Below are positions 7,213-18,188 of a stretch of DNA of 25,916 nucleotides, in pieces. Each line of letters opens with the position of its first letter. Position 1 is the first letter of the stretch. The notes below the pieces were generated by a model. That model was given only the letters and a program-made list of their open reading frames with translations. It did no database searches and was not told the origin of the DNA. Origin of the DNA: Bordetella parapertussis (lineage in GTDB: Bacteria; Pseudomonadota; Gammaproteobacteria; Burkholderiales; Burkholderiaceae_B); the NCBI GenBank assembly GCA_945868195.1, contig CAMBLP010000009.1:1-25916 (forward strand), read 5' to 3'. The translations under genes were made by a program, and so were the position numbers.

Positions 7213-8589
7213 TCACAGCGCTTTACCGTGACCTTCTTGGCCAATTTCATCGAGCAGATGAGGCTGTTTATTGAGATTGCTGCGGTTCCACCGCATCATG
7301 ACCACCATGAGCGAAGCCACGAGCCCACCAAAAATCCAGATAATCACATCGATCGACATATCGGCCCACAACAACAGCGTGTACGCGGCCACCATCACCA
7401 GGATGTTGAGTTGTTCGTTGAAATTTTGGACTGCAATCGAATGTCCCGCCGACAACAACACATGGCCACGATGCTGCAGCAGTGCATTCATTGGTACGAC
7501 AAATAGACCTGAGGTCAGGCCAATCAGGATTAGTAGCACATAGGCCACCCAGGGCAGCTGTGTGCCCATGACGTTGATGCTCATCGAGCTATTAACAAAG
7601 GGCATGAGCATGACGATAAAGCCCATCGCGACGCCCAAGGGCAGCACTTTTAACGCTTTGGGCAGGGGTACTCTTCCTGCAAGAATAGATCCTACAATTG
7701 TTCCGAGCGCAGTGATGCCCATCAGAATTGAAGCTTGGTCCAGACGGTAGCCGAGGTGGTTTTTACCCCACTCGATCACGATGAGTTGCAACGTCGCGCC
7801 AGCACCCCAAAAAAGGGTCGTGACACCAAGAGAAATTTGACCCAGTTTGTCATTCCACAGGATACGAACGTACCCTGCGAAGGTTTTGACCAGCCTGAAT
7901 GGGTTTTTGTTTTGTTTTGGATAGACGACATTCGTGCTCGGAATCATCAAATTGCAGAGCGCAGCAGCGATGTAAACAAAGGCGATCATCAAAATAGCGG
8001 CTTCGGCAGGCGTGTCCACCAAATTACTGATCCAAGCATGGCTGAGCAACCAGGAAGATACGGTGGGCGAAACCAACACGCCACCCACCACGGTTCCCAT
8101 AATGATGGACAAAATGGTCAAGCCCTCGATCCAGCTATTTCCTTTGACGAGCTGCAAAGGGTGAAGCATCTCAGTGACAATGCCGTATTTAGCGGGTGAG
8201 TAGGCGGCCGCGCCAATACCGACTAGCGCATAGGCGGCGCATACCAGAGCAACCTGGCCTTCTTGTGACAATCCGAACATGGCATAAGAAAACATGAGTA
8301 AACAGCCGCTGACCTTGATGGCATTAGTGAAAAACATCACCCGGCCCTTGGGGAACGAGTCTGCAAAAGCGCCTACGAAGGCTGCTAGCAAGACATAAGA
8401 GGCGGCAAACCACCATTTCATCATCGGTGCCATCCAGTCTGGGCCGTGAAGCTCTAGGATCAGTGCGATTGCAGCGATAAACAATGCATTATCCGCAAGC
8501 GAGGACAGAGCCTGCGCAGCCATGACGGTAAAAAAGCCTCGATTCAAGATGATTTCCCGAAAAATTGAACGCACGCCACAATGCGGCAT
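7213..8589 (-). CDS. lplT: Lysophospholipid transporter LplT (MFS)
   Basis: LplT flips lysophospholipids across the inner membrane for re-acylation. The 458-residue product is a 12-helix major-facilitator protein with the family start NRGFFTVMAAQALSSLADNALF, the ADSFPKGRVMFFTN loop after the second helix, GIGAAAYSPAKYGI, LVKGNSWIEG and VVPMNALLQHRGH. In E. coli it sits beside the acyltransferase gene aas; no aas is in this window. The start is unsure: the ATG at 8589 has TATTAT only 5 nt upstream, so if that is the -10 the message begins at or near the ATG. An alternative is the in-frame TTG just before NRGFF. The gene converges on the glycosylase gene and diverges from smc. Confidence 0.93.
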   Translation of the reverse strand: MPHCGVRSIFREIILNRGFFTVMAAQALSSLADNALFIAAIALILELHGPDWMAPMMKWWFAASYVLLAAFVGAFADSFPKGRVMFFTNAIKVSGCLLMFSYAMFGLSQEGQVALVCAAYALVGIGAAAYSPAKYGIVTEMLHPLQLVKGNSWIEGLTILSIIMGTVVGGVLVSPTVSSWLLSHAWISNLVDTPAEAAILMIAFVYIAAALCNLMIPSTNVVYPKQNKNPFRLVKTFAGYVRILWNDKLGQISLGVTTLFWGAGATLQLIVIEWGKNHLGYRLDQASILMGITALGTIVGSILAGRVPLPKALKVLPLGVAMGFIVMLMPFVNSSMSINVMGTQLPWVAYVLLILIGLTSGLFVVPMNALLQHRGHVLLSAGHSIAVQNFNEQLNILVMVAAYTLLLWADMSIDVIIWIFGGLVASLMVVMMRWNRSNLNKQPHLLDEIGQEGHGKAL

Positions 8590-8674
8590 TCCGCATAATA
8601 AAAGAATGAGGGATTCCCCGCGGTTTTACCCATTTGAAGTGTGTCCAAGACATCATGTGGAGGGTGTCATCGGG

Positions 8675-8702
8675 CTGATTTTTGCTCAGGCTGCGTTATG
8701 AT
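8675..8702 (+). promoter_or_regulatory. Candidate smc promoter
   Basis: TATGAT (8697-8702) matches five of six -10 bases, with a weak CTGATT (8675-8680) 16 bp upstream as -35. Transcription would begin near 8709, after the in-frame ATG at 8698 and before the GTG at 8737. This favours the GTG as the smc start. Confidence 0.3.
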
Positions 8703-8736
8703 CACAGAGATTCCATTCGAGATTGTGCCTAATATT

Positions 8737-11700
8737 GTGCGTCTGACCCAAATCAAACTAGCCGGATTTAAATCCTTCGTCGATCCGACCGTGATTCCGA
8801 CCCCAAGTCAGCTCGTGGGAGTCGTGGGACCGAACGGCTGCGGTAAATCCAACATCATCGATGCCGTGCGCTGGGTGATGGGCGAAAGTCGAGCGTCCGA
8901 GCTGCGTGGCGAGTCCATGCAAGACGTGATTTTTAGTGGTTCTGGTCAGCGCAAGCCTTCCGCGCGTGCTTCGGTTGAGCTTGTGTTCGACAATAGCGAT
9001 GGTCGTGCGATCGGTCAGTGGGCGACCTACGCTGAGATTGCGGTCCGTCGTGTGTTGACCCGTGATGGCACGAGCAGCTATTTCATCAACAACCAGCAAG
9101 TCCGCCGTCGCGACGTCAACGATATCTTTCTAGGTACAGGTTTAGGCGCGCGTGGTTACGCCATTATTGGTCAGGGCATGATCAGTCGCTTGATCGAAGC
9201 AAAGCCCGAAGAACTCCGTGTTTACCTCGAAGAGGCTGCGGGCGTGTCGCGCTACAAAGAACGGCGACGCGAAACGGAAAACAGGTTGTCCGATACACGC
9301 GAAAATCTCGTGCGTGTGGACGATATCTTGCGCGAACTCACCTCTCAACTTGAAAAGCTTGAGTCTCAAGCAGAAGTGGCGCGCGAGTACCGCGCACTGC
9401 AAGCCGAAGGCGAGGGCAAGCAACATGCGCTGTGGTTCCTCAAGGAAGCCGCCGCCCACGAAGAGCGCGCCCGTACGCAACAAAACATCGAAAGGGCACA
9501 GACTGAGCTCGAGGCTTCGATGGCTGGGTTGCGCGCTAGCGAGGCTGCACTTGAGGCGCGCCGTCAGGCGCATTACGCAGCGGGCGATGCTGTGCACGCC
9601 GCTCAAGGCTTGTTATACGAGTCCAATGCCAAAGTCAGTAGCCTCGAGGCAGAAATTCGCCATGTCGTCGAGTCGCGCAATCGTGTGCATACGCGACGCG
9701 CGCAATTACAAGTCCAGATGACCGAGTGGGGTTCGCAAAAAGAACACTGTGTTTTGCAAATCCAAGAGGGTGAAAAAGAACTGATGACGAGCGCCGCGCG
9801 TTCCGAACAGGCACGCGAATTGGCGCTGTCCGCACAAGAGGGATTGCCTGATATCGAGGCGCGTGTGCGCCAGGCTGCGACCCAGCGCGAAGAAATGCGC
9901 GCGATATTGGCACGCGTGGAGCAGAGCCTGGCCTTGGTGGCGCAGACGCAGCGGGATTCGGATCGCCAATTACAGACGCTTGAAATGCGTGGTGACCGGC
10001 TCAAACAAGAATTGCAAGGCGTAGAAACGCCCGATGTCGAGGCGCTTGAGCGTCTGACTGGCGACAAACTTGTCACAGAAGAGTCACTCGAGGAGGCGCA
10101 GGGCGCACTTGCCGAGCTCGAAGACAAATTGCCTGAGGCTGATATGCGGCGTTCGAAAGCCCAACAACAGGCCCAAGTCGAAGCGGAGTCACTCGCCCGG
10201 TTAGACGCGCGTCTGACCGCGTTGGTGCGCTTGCAGGAGGATGTGCAGAAAAAAGGCACACTCGAGCCTTGGCTTGCCAAGCACGAGTTGACGTCTTTAG
10301 CGCGTCTCTGGCAAAAGCTGCATGTCGAACCAGGTTGGGAAACCGCCCTGGAAGCTGTGCTCAATGAGCGCATGACAGGACTTGAGGTGCGTAACCTAGA
10401 CTGGGTGCGCGCGTTTGCAAGTGATGCTCCACCCGCTCGTTTAGCGTTTTATCAGTTGCCCTCCGCTGCGCCCGTGGCGCCCGCGCCTGCTGGAATGAAC
10501 CCCTTGGTCTCAGTGCTGCGCATCACCGATCCTGAGTTGCGTACGTTGCTGCAGGGCTGGTTGGGCAATGTTTATATCGCAAAAGATGTGACCGAGGCGC
10601 TCGCAGTCCGCTCGACCTTGCCCGCTGGCGCCATGTTAGTCGTGCAGGGTGGTCACTTGATCGATTCGAACAGTGTCCGCTTTTACGCACCTGATTCGGA
10701 GCAAGCAGGTTTACTGGCGCGTCAGCAGGAAATCGAAAACCTCCGACGTGAAATCAAAGCGCATCAACTGATCGCGGATCATTCGCGTTCCGCAGTTGCC
10801 CAAGCGGAATCCGCTTGGCAGCAGCTCTCGCAGGCGTTGCCTTCTGCGCGTCAACGTGTTGCAGAAATCACAAGACGCTTGCATGATTTACAACTCGAAC
10901 ATACGCGCTTACAACAGCAAGTCGAGCAAATGCGCGAGCGTTCTGGACGTCTTGAGCAAGATATCGCCGAGGTTATTTCTCAACAAGAAGAACTCACCGC
11001 GGCCAAACTCCAAGCCGAAGCCCGCTTTGAGGAGTTAGACGCCGAACTCGGTGTTCTGCAGGAAACCTATTCCGAAGCGGAAATGGCGGGCGAAGCGCTC
11101 TCCGAAGAAGCCGAAACGGCGCGCAATCGTTTGCGCGATCAGGAGCGTGTCGCCCAAGAAGCGGAGTTTGCCGAGCGTGGCATTCGAGCCCGCATTGCCG
11201 AGTTACAACGTAACTTGCAACTTGCGACTGAACAAGCAACGCGTGCACAGCAGGAGTTGTTGTCACTCGAGTCGGAACTTTCGACCTTGGATGCCGCCGC
11301 TGCCGAGACAGGGTTGCAAGAGGCACTTGAATTCCGTGCCGAGCGTGAGGAAACGCTGGGTCGCGCGCGAATCGAAATGGATACCCTGGCTGCGCAACTG
11401 CGTGAGGCCGACGAAGAGCGCATGACCATCGAACGCTCGTTAGAGCCTCATCGTGAACGCATCATGCAACTCCAGTTGCAGGAGCAGGCCGCGCGGTTAG
11501 CAACTGAGCAGTTCGCTGAACAGCTTAATGAGCGACAAGTCGATCGCGCCGCAGTGCAAGTGTCCCTCGCAGAACAGCCCGAGGAGTGGCAGCGTCCCGC
11601 GTGGCTTCAGTCCGAAGTTCAGCGCATCACCAAAAAGATCGAGAGTCTGGGCTCTGTGAACTTGGCCGCGCTTGATGAGTTGACGGCATCGCGTGAACGC

Positions 11701-12267
11701 AAAAATTATCTTGATGCGCAGTATTTAGACTTGCAGACTGCGATCGAAACGCTGGAGGATGCGATCCGTAAGATCGATCGTGAAACCCGCGATTTGTTGC
11801 AGACCACGTTTAACGAGGTCAATGGTCATTTTGGCGAACTGTTCCCCAAGTTGTTCGGGGGCGGTGAAGCGCGTTTGATCATGACGGGTGATGAGATTTT
11901 GGATGCGGGTGTTCAGGTGATGGCTCAGCCCCCTGGCAAGCGCAATACCTCTATTCATTTACTTTCCGGTGGAGAAAAGGCTTTAACAGCAACCGCGTTA
12001 GTCTTTGCACTGTTCAAGCTCAATCCTGCTCCGTTTTGTTTGCTTGACGAGGTGGATGCGCCGCTCGATGATGCGAATACTGAGCGTTATACCAATCTCG
12101 TGAGTAGTATGGCCGACCACACACAGTTTTTGTTTATCTCGCATAACAAGATCGCCATGCAAATGGCACGTCAGTTGGTTGGCGTGACCATGCAAGAGCA
12201 AGGCGTGTCGCGTATTGTGGCCGTTGATATCGAATCCGCATTGCAGCTTGCTGCCGAAGCTGCGTGA
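8737..12267 (+). CDS. smc: Chromosome segregation/condensation ATPase SMC
   Basis: SMC dimers with ScpA/ScpB compact and organise the chromosome. From the GTG at 8737 the product has 1176 residues, the usual size. It starts with MRLTQIKLAGFKSFVD and has the Walker A GPNGCGKSN (31-39) and the conserved RGESMQDVIFSGS region. A long coiled coil rich in Glu, Gln and Ala is interrupted by the hinge (about residues 480-640). The C-terminal head carries the signature HLLSGGEKAL (about 1074-1083) and Walker B FCLLDEVDAPLDD (about 1100-1112). The frame is open upstream to a GTG at 8641, with an ATG at 8698. I prefer 8737 because the family begins with this RLTQ sequence. It heads an smc-zipA-ligA row with short gaps, probably one operon. 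Confidence 0.96.
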   Translation: MRLTQIKLAGFKSFVDPTVIPTPSQLVGVVGPNGCGKSNIIDAVRWVMGESRASELRGESMQDVIFSGSGQRKPSARASVELVFDNSDGRAIGQWATYAEIAVRRVLTRDGTSSYFINNQQVRRRDVNDIFLGTGLGARGYAIIGQGMISRLIEAKPEELRVYLEEAAGVSRYKERRRETENRLSDTRENLVRVDDILRELTSQLEKLESQAEVAREYRALQAEGEGKQHALWFLKEAAAHEERARTQQNIERAQTELEASMAGLRASEAALEARRQAHYAAGDAVHAAQGLLYESNAKVSSLEAEIRHVVESRNRVHTRRAQLQVQMTEWGSQKEHCVLQIQEGEKELMTSAARSEQARELALSAQEGLPDIEARVRQAATQREEMRAILARVEQSLALVAQTQRDSDRQLQTLEMRGDRLKQELQGVETPDVEALERLTGDKLVTEESLEEAQGALAELEDKLPEADMRRSKAQQQAQVEAESLARLDARLTALVRLQEDVQKKGTLEPWLAKHELTSLARLWQKLHVEPGWETALEAVLNERMTGLEVRNLDWVRAFASDAPPARLAFYQLPSAAPVAPAPAGMNPLVSVLRITDPELRTLLQGWLGNVYIAKDVTEALAVRSTLPAGAMLVVQGGHLIDSNSVRFYAPDSEQAGLLARQQEIENLRREIKAHQLIADHSRSAVAQAESAWQQLSQALPSARQRVAEITRRLHDLQLEHTRLQQQVEQMRERSGRLEQDIAEVISQQEELTAAKLQAEARFEELDAELGVLQETYSEAEMAGEALSEEAETARNRLRDQERVAQEAEFAERGIRARIAELQRNLQLATEQATRAQQELLSLESELSTLDAAAAETGLQEALEFRAEREETLGRARIEMDTLAAQLREADEERMTIERSLEPHRERIMQLQLQEQAARLATEQFAEQLNERQVDRAAVQVSLAEQPEEWQRPAWLQSEVQRITKKIESLGSVNLAALDELTASRERKNYLDAQYLDLQTAIETLEDAIRKIDRETRDLLQTTFNEVNGHFGELFPKLFGGGEARLIMTGDEILDAGVQVMAQPPGKRNTSIHLLSGGEKALTATALVFALFKLNPAPFCLLDEVDAPLDDANTERYTNLVSSMADHTQFLFISHNKIAMQMARQLVGVTMQEQGVSRIVAVDIESALQLAAEAA

Positions 12268-12282
12268 TCATTGAGACAATAC

Positions 12283-13350
12283 ATGAGTGAATTGCAGATT
12301 TACCTGATTGTCATCGGAGCAGCCATCATTGTGCTGCTGCTGGGCTATAACTGGTTTCAGGATCTACGCGTCAGGCGTCGGATGCAGGCACAAGTACCTG
12401 TGATCGAACAAGATCCTTTGCTGGGCGACACTCTGGCTTCCGGAGAGACCAGGCGCGAGCCTGGGCTAGGCGGTATGAGCGCCGCCAATGGCATGGGTCC
12501 TGTTTCTGTGTTGAGCGATAAGCAGGAGCATCCTGAGGCAGCCTCGGATCAACAGGGGCCTGATCCTTCGACGGAGGTCGTGATTGAAATCACTTTTCAA
12601 GGGCCGATGTTGGGGGAAGATCTCGCGCCTCTCTTGCAGCCATTGCGCTCTGCGGGTCGTAAAGTAGTCCGTATTTTTTCCCAAGATGTCGAGGGACAGC
12701 TTGATGCGCGCTTGCGTCTAGATGGTCAGTATGTGTCGGTACATTTGGCGGTTTTGCTTGCCAACCGCAGCGGTCCTTTGACTGCGATTGAATGGTCGCA
12801 AATTTGGAATCGCGCGCAGGCTTTAGCCGATCAATTGGAGTCCAGCATCGAAGGGCCAGATCAACAGTATGTGCTTGATACAGCCTCGCGTTTGGACGAT
12901 GCCTGCGCTGCTTTGGATACACAGGTTGGTCTGACGCTACTCTTGGGTAGTATGCGTCCGGTTTCTGAGGTCACGATGGCTGCTAAGAGCATGGGTTTTG
13001 TGCCTGTTGATGGTGTGCTCGCTTGGCTGGGCGATTACGGTTTAGTGTGTTTTAGTTTGTCTCGTGCCGATGCGGAGTCGATCGATGCAGGGATGGCTAG
13101 TGTGGATCGTTTGACCATGCTCCTAGATGTGCCCTGTAGTCCTGTCGATACGAAAGCGTTCAGAAAAATGGCCGAAGTTGGTTTCGAGTTAGCCCGTCGA
13201 ATTGGTGGAGAGTTAGTGGATGATCAACTGCGTCCCCTTCAGCCAGGGGCGGATGTCGCCATCGACGAAAAACTAAAGACCTTGTATTCGCAACTTGAAA
13301 AAGCCGGCTTTGCAGCTGGCAGCCCTCGTGCAAGACGCGTTTTTGCTTGA
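12283..13350 (+). CDS. zipA: Cell division protein ZipA
   Basis: ZipA anchors FtsZ to the inner membrane at the division site. The 355-residue product has one N-terminal membrane segment (IYLIVIGAAIIVLLLGYNWF, residues 5-24) followed by basic residues (RVRRR). A variable linker of about 80 residues leads to the FtsZ-binding domain from about residue 100 to the end (VVIEITFQGPMLGEDLAPLL, RFVDG-like positions replaced by ARLRLDGQYVSVHLAV, and GDYGLVCFSLSRADAES). The ATG at 12283 is used; the in-frame TTG at 12271 is unlikely. It lies 15 nt after smc, and ligA follows within 15 nt, an order I recall in other Burkholderiales. The sequence is diverged from E. coli ZipA, so the call rests on architecture, C-domain text and position. 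Confidence 0.87.
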   Translation: MSELQIYLIVIGAAIIVLLLGYNWFQDLRVRRRMQAQVPVIEQDPLLGDTLASGETRREPGLGGMSAANGMGPVSVLSDKQEHPEAASDQQGPDPSTEVVIEITFQGPMLGEDLAPLLQPLRSAGRKVVRIFSQDVEGQLDARLRLDGQYVSVHLAVLLANRSGPLTAIEWSQIWNRAQALADQLESSIEGPDQQYVLDTASRLDDACAALDTQVGLTLLLGSMRPVSEVTMAAKSMGFVPVDGVLAWLGDYGLVCFSLSRADAESIDAGMASVDRLTMLLDVPCSPVDTKAFRKMAEVGFELARRIGGELVDDQLRPLQPGADVAIDEKLKTLYSQLEKAGFAAGSPRARRVFA

Positions 13351-15408
<2,058 letters not shown>

Positions 15409-15424
15409 AACATAAGGTCTTTCG

Positions 15425-16198
15425 TTACTGGATCTTTGCCTGGCTACGTAATTTTTCCTGGTAAGAAGCCAGTGCTTGTTCACGCATCATTTGCTCGAGT
15501 TCTTTGCGCACCTGATCCAGGGGTGGGAACGCGACAGGGCGAATATCCATGACTTCGATCACGTGCCAGCCAAACTGAGACTGAACGGGCTTGTCTGCCA
15601 ACTGACCTTTTTTAGTGGCAGCCACGGCTTTGCCAAAGGGCTCAACATAGTTTGTGTCAGGCGCCCAACCGAGCTCGCCACCTTTGGCAGCACTGCCAGT
15701 GTCTTTGGATTGTTTAGCGAGATCTTCGAATTTAGCTGATTTTTTCTTGAGCTGGTCCTGAATCTCATTAGCCGTCTTTTCGTCCTCAACCAAGATGTGG
15801 CGAACGTTGTATTCAAACTTGTTGGCCTCAGCCTTTTTCAGCTTGTCGTATTCGGCTTGAATCGCTGCCTCAGTGATGGGATTCTTTTTCAGATAGTCAG
15901 CCATCAGGGCTTGGACCAAAATGCCTTGGCGAGCCAGCTCGAGTTCGGTCGCAACGGCGGGGTCTTTTGGGATACCTGCTGCATCAGCGGCCTGAACCAT
16001 CACCTGACGATTGATCAGCTCTTGTTTGATTTGATCACGCATTTCTGCAGAGTCCGTCGCACCGCGTGCAACCAACAGCTTTACAAACTGATCGACGTTC
16101 GCCTGGGTAATTGCTTTGCCATTCACGGTGGCAACGTTCTGAGCATGAAGAGGTGCAACCAACACAAGTGCGGCGGCGAGCATAACGATACGTTTCAT
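15425..16198 (-). CDS. Periplasmic parvulin-type peptidyl-prolyl isomerase (Par27/SurA-like)
   Basis: The 257-residue product has a signal peptide (MKRIVMLAAALVLVAPLHAQ, likely cut near residue 19-20) and an N-terminal helical chaperone region (VNGKAITQANVDQFVKLL). One parvulin domain follows at about residues 128-222 (YNVRHILVEDEKTANEI, SAAKGGELGWAP, QSQFGWHVIEV), then a short helical tail. This is the layout of B. pertussis Par27, which folds outer-membrane and secreted proteins; I make that link from memory. A clear Shine-Dalgarno, AAGGAA, precedes the ATG. It is the last gene of the msrB-yciB-bolA operon and overlaps bolA by 4 nt. Confidence 0.92.
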   Translation of the reverse strand: MKRIVMLAAALVLVAPLHAQNVATVNGKAITQANVDQFVKLLVARGATDSAEMRDQIKQELINRQVMVQAADAAGIPKDPAVATELELARQGILVQALMADYLKKNPITEAAIQAEYDKLKKAEANKFEYNVRHILVEDEKTANEIQDQLKKKSAKFEDLAKQSKDTGSAAKGGELGWAPDTNYVEPFGKAVAATKKGQLADKPVQSQFGWHVIEVMDIRPVAFPPLDQVRKELEQMMREQALASYQEKLRSQAKIQ

Positions 16199-16479
16199 GA
16201 ATTTCCTTTGGAGGGCGCCCGAGTGGTCAGCGCAAGCGCATGGATCGGGTGTGGGATTAAATCGCGCAAAAGATCATACACCATCCGATGTTGCGCAATC
16301 ATCGGTCGGTTATTAAAACATTGCGCCACAATCTTGGCACGAAAATGACTGGCATTGCCCGGGTTGCCGGAATGTCCGGCATGGAGGTGGGATTCATCGA
16401 CGATGTCGAGTTCTATGGCGTTGAGCGGCGCAAGACGCTCGCGCAACAAGCTTAAATGCGGATTAGTCGTGACGCTCAT
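16195..16479 (-). CDS. bolA: BolA family protein
   Basis: BolA proteins work with monothiol glutaredoxins in iron-sulfur handling and influence cell shape. The 94-residue product has the compact fold's hallmarks: LRERLAPLNAIELDIVDESHLHAGH with the metal-site histidines, SHFRAKIVAQCF, and MIAQHRMVYDLL near the end. Its ATG overlaps the yciB stop and its own stop overlaps the parvulin ATG, both as 4-nt ATGA junctions. Position between yciB and a parvulin gene is common in Burkholderiales by recall. Whether it is a DNA-binding regulator or an Fe-S factor cannot be told from sequence alone. Confidence 0.92.
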   Translation of the reverse strand: MSVTTNPHLSLLRERLAPLNAIELDIVDESHLHAGHSGNPGNASHFRAKIVAQCFNNRPMIAQHRMVYDLLRDLIPHPIHALALTTRAPSKGNS

Positions 16480-17063
16480 GGCTTGTTGTCCTTAGCGTCT
16501 GTGGTAGGCAGCACGTCAGAAGCCTCGTCCTGCTGCATATGTTTACCAAGCCAGATGGACTGTGCGATGACAAAAACAATCAGCAAGGCCATCAGTCCAA
16601 AGACCTTGAAGTTGACCCACTGGCTCTCGGTGAAGAGCCCAGAAAAGGCAACAAAGAGATTTAACCCGCCTGCAATCATGAAAAACATTGCCCAGCTCAG
16701 GTTAAGTTTGTTCCAGGCAAGGTCAGGCATAGAAACCTTTGTACCCAGTAATTTTTGCATCAGATTTTTACCCAGCAGATATTTACTGACCAGCAAAACG
16801 ACACCAAACAACCAATACAGGACGGTGGGTTTCCATTTGATAAAGGCTTCGTTTTGCAGCCAAAGCGTCGCACCGCCAAAAAAGACGATGACGGCGAAGT
16901 TGACCCAGTGCATCGTTTCGACGGGTTTGCGCGTGAGTTTGATCCAGAGGATCTGCAGGACAGCGGCAGCAATGGCGACTGCGGTCGCAACATAAATATC
17001 GGCGAATCGGTAGGCGACAAAAAACAGAATGAGTGGAAAAAGGTCAAAGAGGAATTTTTTCAT
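16476..17063 (-). CDS. yciB: Inner-membrane protein YciB (septation protein A)
   Basis: YciB is a small multispanning inner-membrane protein linked to division and envelope synthesis in enterobacteria; its biochemical role is not settled. The 195-residue product shows five or six hydrophobic segments and the family marks [55 protein letters not shown] and [20 protein letters not shown]. The tail is polar. The start overlaps the msrB stop and the end overlaps bolA, both as ATGA. No other reading frame in this stretch is credible. Confidence 0.95.
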   Translation of the reverse strand: MKKFLFDLFPLILFFVAYRFADIYVATAVAIAAAVLQILWIKLTRKPVETMHWVNFAVIVFFGGATLWLQNEAFIKWKPTVLYWLFGVVLLVSKYLLGKNLMQKLLGTKVSMPDLAWNKLNLSWAMFFMIAGGLNLFVAFSGLFTESQWVNFKVFGLMALLIVFVIAQSIWLGKHMQQDEASDVLPTTDAKDNKP

Positions 17064-17458
17064 GGCTTGATAGGTTCGAACGTCAGCGACAGGGAGTTGA
17101 TGCAGTAGCGCAGTCCTGTGGGCGGGGGGCCATCGGGAAAAACATGTCCAAGATGACTATCACAGACATTGCACATGACTTCGGTGCGAACCATGCCATG
17201 CGACATGTCGGTTTCTTCTTTGACGTTTTCTGGATCGATGGGTTCAAAATAGCTAGGCCAGCCACAACCCGCGTCAAACTTTGTGTCGGAAGCAAATAAC
17301 GCCGTACTGCAACCCACGCAGCGATAAACGCCATATTCGCGATGATCCCAATACTGACCTGTAAAGGCGCGTTCTGTGCCTTTTTGGCGGGCAACATAAT
17401 ATTGTTCAGATGAAAGCTGGGCTTTCCATTCAGCTTCGGTTTTATTGATTTTTGACAT
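17060..17458 (-). CDS. msrB: Peptide-methionine (R)-S-oxide reductase MsrB
   Basis: MsrB repairs oxidised methionine (R-sulfoxide) in proteins. The 132-residue product has two zinc-binding CxxC pairs ([11 protein letters not shown] and [14 protein letters not shown]), the substrate-loop segment [11 protein letters not shown] and the catalytic cysteine in [10 protein letters not shown]. It is cytosolic, with no signal peptide. I use the ATG at 17458 ([12 protein letters not shown]); a GTG two codons upstream is possible. It is the first gene of the msrB-yciB-bolA-parvulin operon, which pairs oxidative repair with envelope functions, and it diverges from bioM across 52 bp. Confidence 0.96.
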   Translation of the reverse strand: MSKINKTEAEWKAQLSSEQYYVARQKGTERAFTGQYWDHREYGVYRCVGCSTALFASDTKFDAGCGWPSYFEPIDPENVKEETDMSHGMVRTEVMCNVCDSHLGHVFPDGPPPTGLRYCINSLSLTFEPIKP

Positions 17459-17496
17459 ATTCACTTGGAGTGACAGATTTAGAAAAAGTTCTCATG

Positions 17497-17502
17497 CATA
17501 AT
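17497..17502 (+). promoter_or_regulatory. -10-like box directly upstream of bioM
   Basis: CATAAT at 17497-17502 lies 8 nt before the bioM ATG. No Shine-Dalgarno sequence is present, and no convincing -35 is placed correctly. If used, transcription would start at or next to the ATG, giving a leaderless message. Confidence 0.3.
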
Positions 17503-17510
17503 CATTCATC

Positions 17511-18188
17511 ATGTTAATCGACTTTAAAAATATCTTTGTTGAACGCGAGGGTCGCCAAATACTGGGCGACCTGAGCTTAAGTCTGTCTGAGCGTCGAATT
17601 GGGGTCATGGGTCCCAACGGTTCGGGCAAAAGTAGCTTTATTCGCTTGATCAATGGTTTGTTGCTACCCCTAAGAGGACAAATTTGCGTCGACGGGCTCG
17701 ATACGCGCCTCGAGGTTGAAAAGATACGCAAAAAAGTGGGGTTTGTATTTCAAAATCCTGATAACCAGATCGTTTTTCCAATTGTGAGCGAAGATATCGA
17801 GTTCGGTCTTAAACGGCGGGTACCCGAGGCTAGTATGCGCCAACAACGCATGCGGGAGGCTTTAGACCAGCTCGGTGTGCTGCATTTGCAGGATCGCTCG
17901 ATCCATACCCTTTCGGGGGGTGAAAGGCAGTTGGTCGCCTTGGCGGGCGTATTGGCGACAAAGCCTGAAATTTTAGTGTTTGACGAGCCTACGACACAAC
18001 TTGACTTGCGTCTGCGCAACCGTTTTGAACAACACCTCTCGGCCTTGCCTCAGCCTGCCTTGATTGTGAGCCACGACCTTGAGCTCATGAGCACGATGGA
18101 TCGCGTGCTGGTGATTGTTGAGGGTCGACTCGTCTTTGATGGCGTGCCCGCAGAAGCGACGGCCTGGTATAGGACGCACTGCGGCTAA
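17511..18188 (+). CDS. bioM: Biotin ECF transporter ATPase BioM
   Basis: BioM is the ATP-hydrolysing subunit of the energy-coupling-factor biotin importer. The 225-residue product has Walker A GPNGSGKSS (34-42), the Q-loop FQNPDNQIVFP typical of ECF ATPases, the signature LSGGERQ (134-140), Walker B ILVFDEP with the catalytic Glu159, and the switch His188 in VSHDLE. The only full-length start is ATG 17511, which has no Shine-Dalgarno. It is followed by bioN with a TAATG junction. The ECF class is certain; biotin as substrate follows from bioN and bioY next to it. Confidence 0.94.
   Translation: MLIDFKNIFVEREGRQILGDLSLSLSERRIGVMGPNGSGKSSFIRLINGLLLPLRGQICVDGLDTRLEVEKIRKKVGFVFQNPDNQIVFPIVSEDIEFGLKRRVPEASMRQQRMREALDQLGVLHLQDRSIHTLSGGERQLVALAGVLATKPEILVFDEPTTQLDLRLRNRFEQHLSALPQPALIVSHDLELMSTMDRVLVIVEGRLVFDGVPAEATAWYRTHCG

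Noticed and set aside
8641..8736. Longer SMC start at GTG 8641 or ATG 8698
   Set aside because: The added residues do not resemble SMC proteins, which begin at RLTQ-type sequence, and ATG 8698 lies within a likely -10 box.
9603..10373. 256-residue open frame on the minus strand inside smc
   Set aside because: Its Ser/Arg/Cys-rich, low-complexity content is the usual antisense shadow of a Glu/Ala-rich coiled coil.
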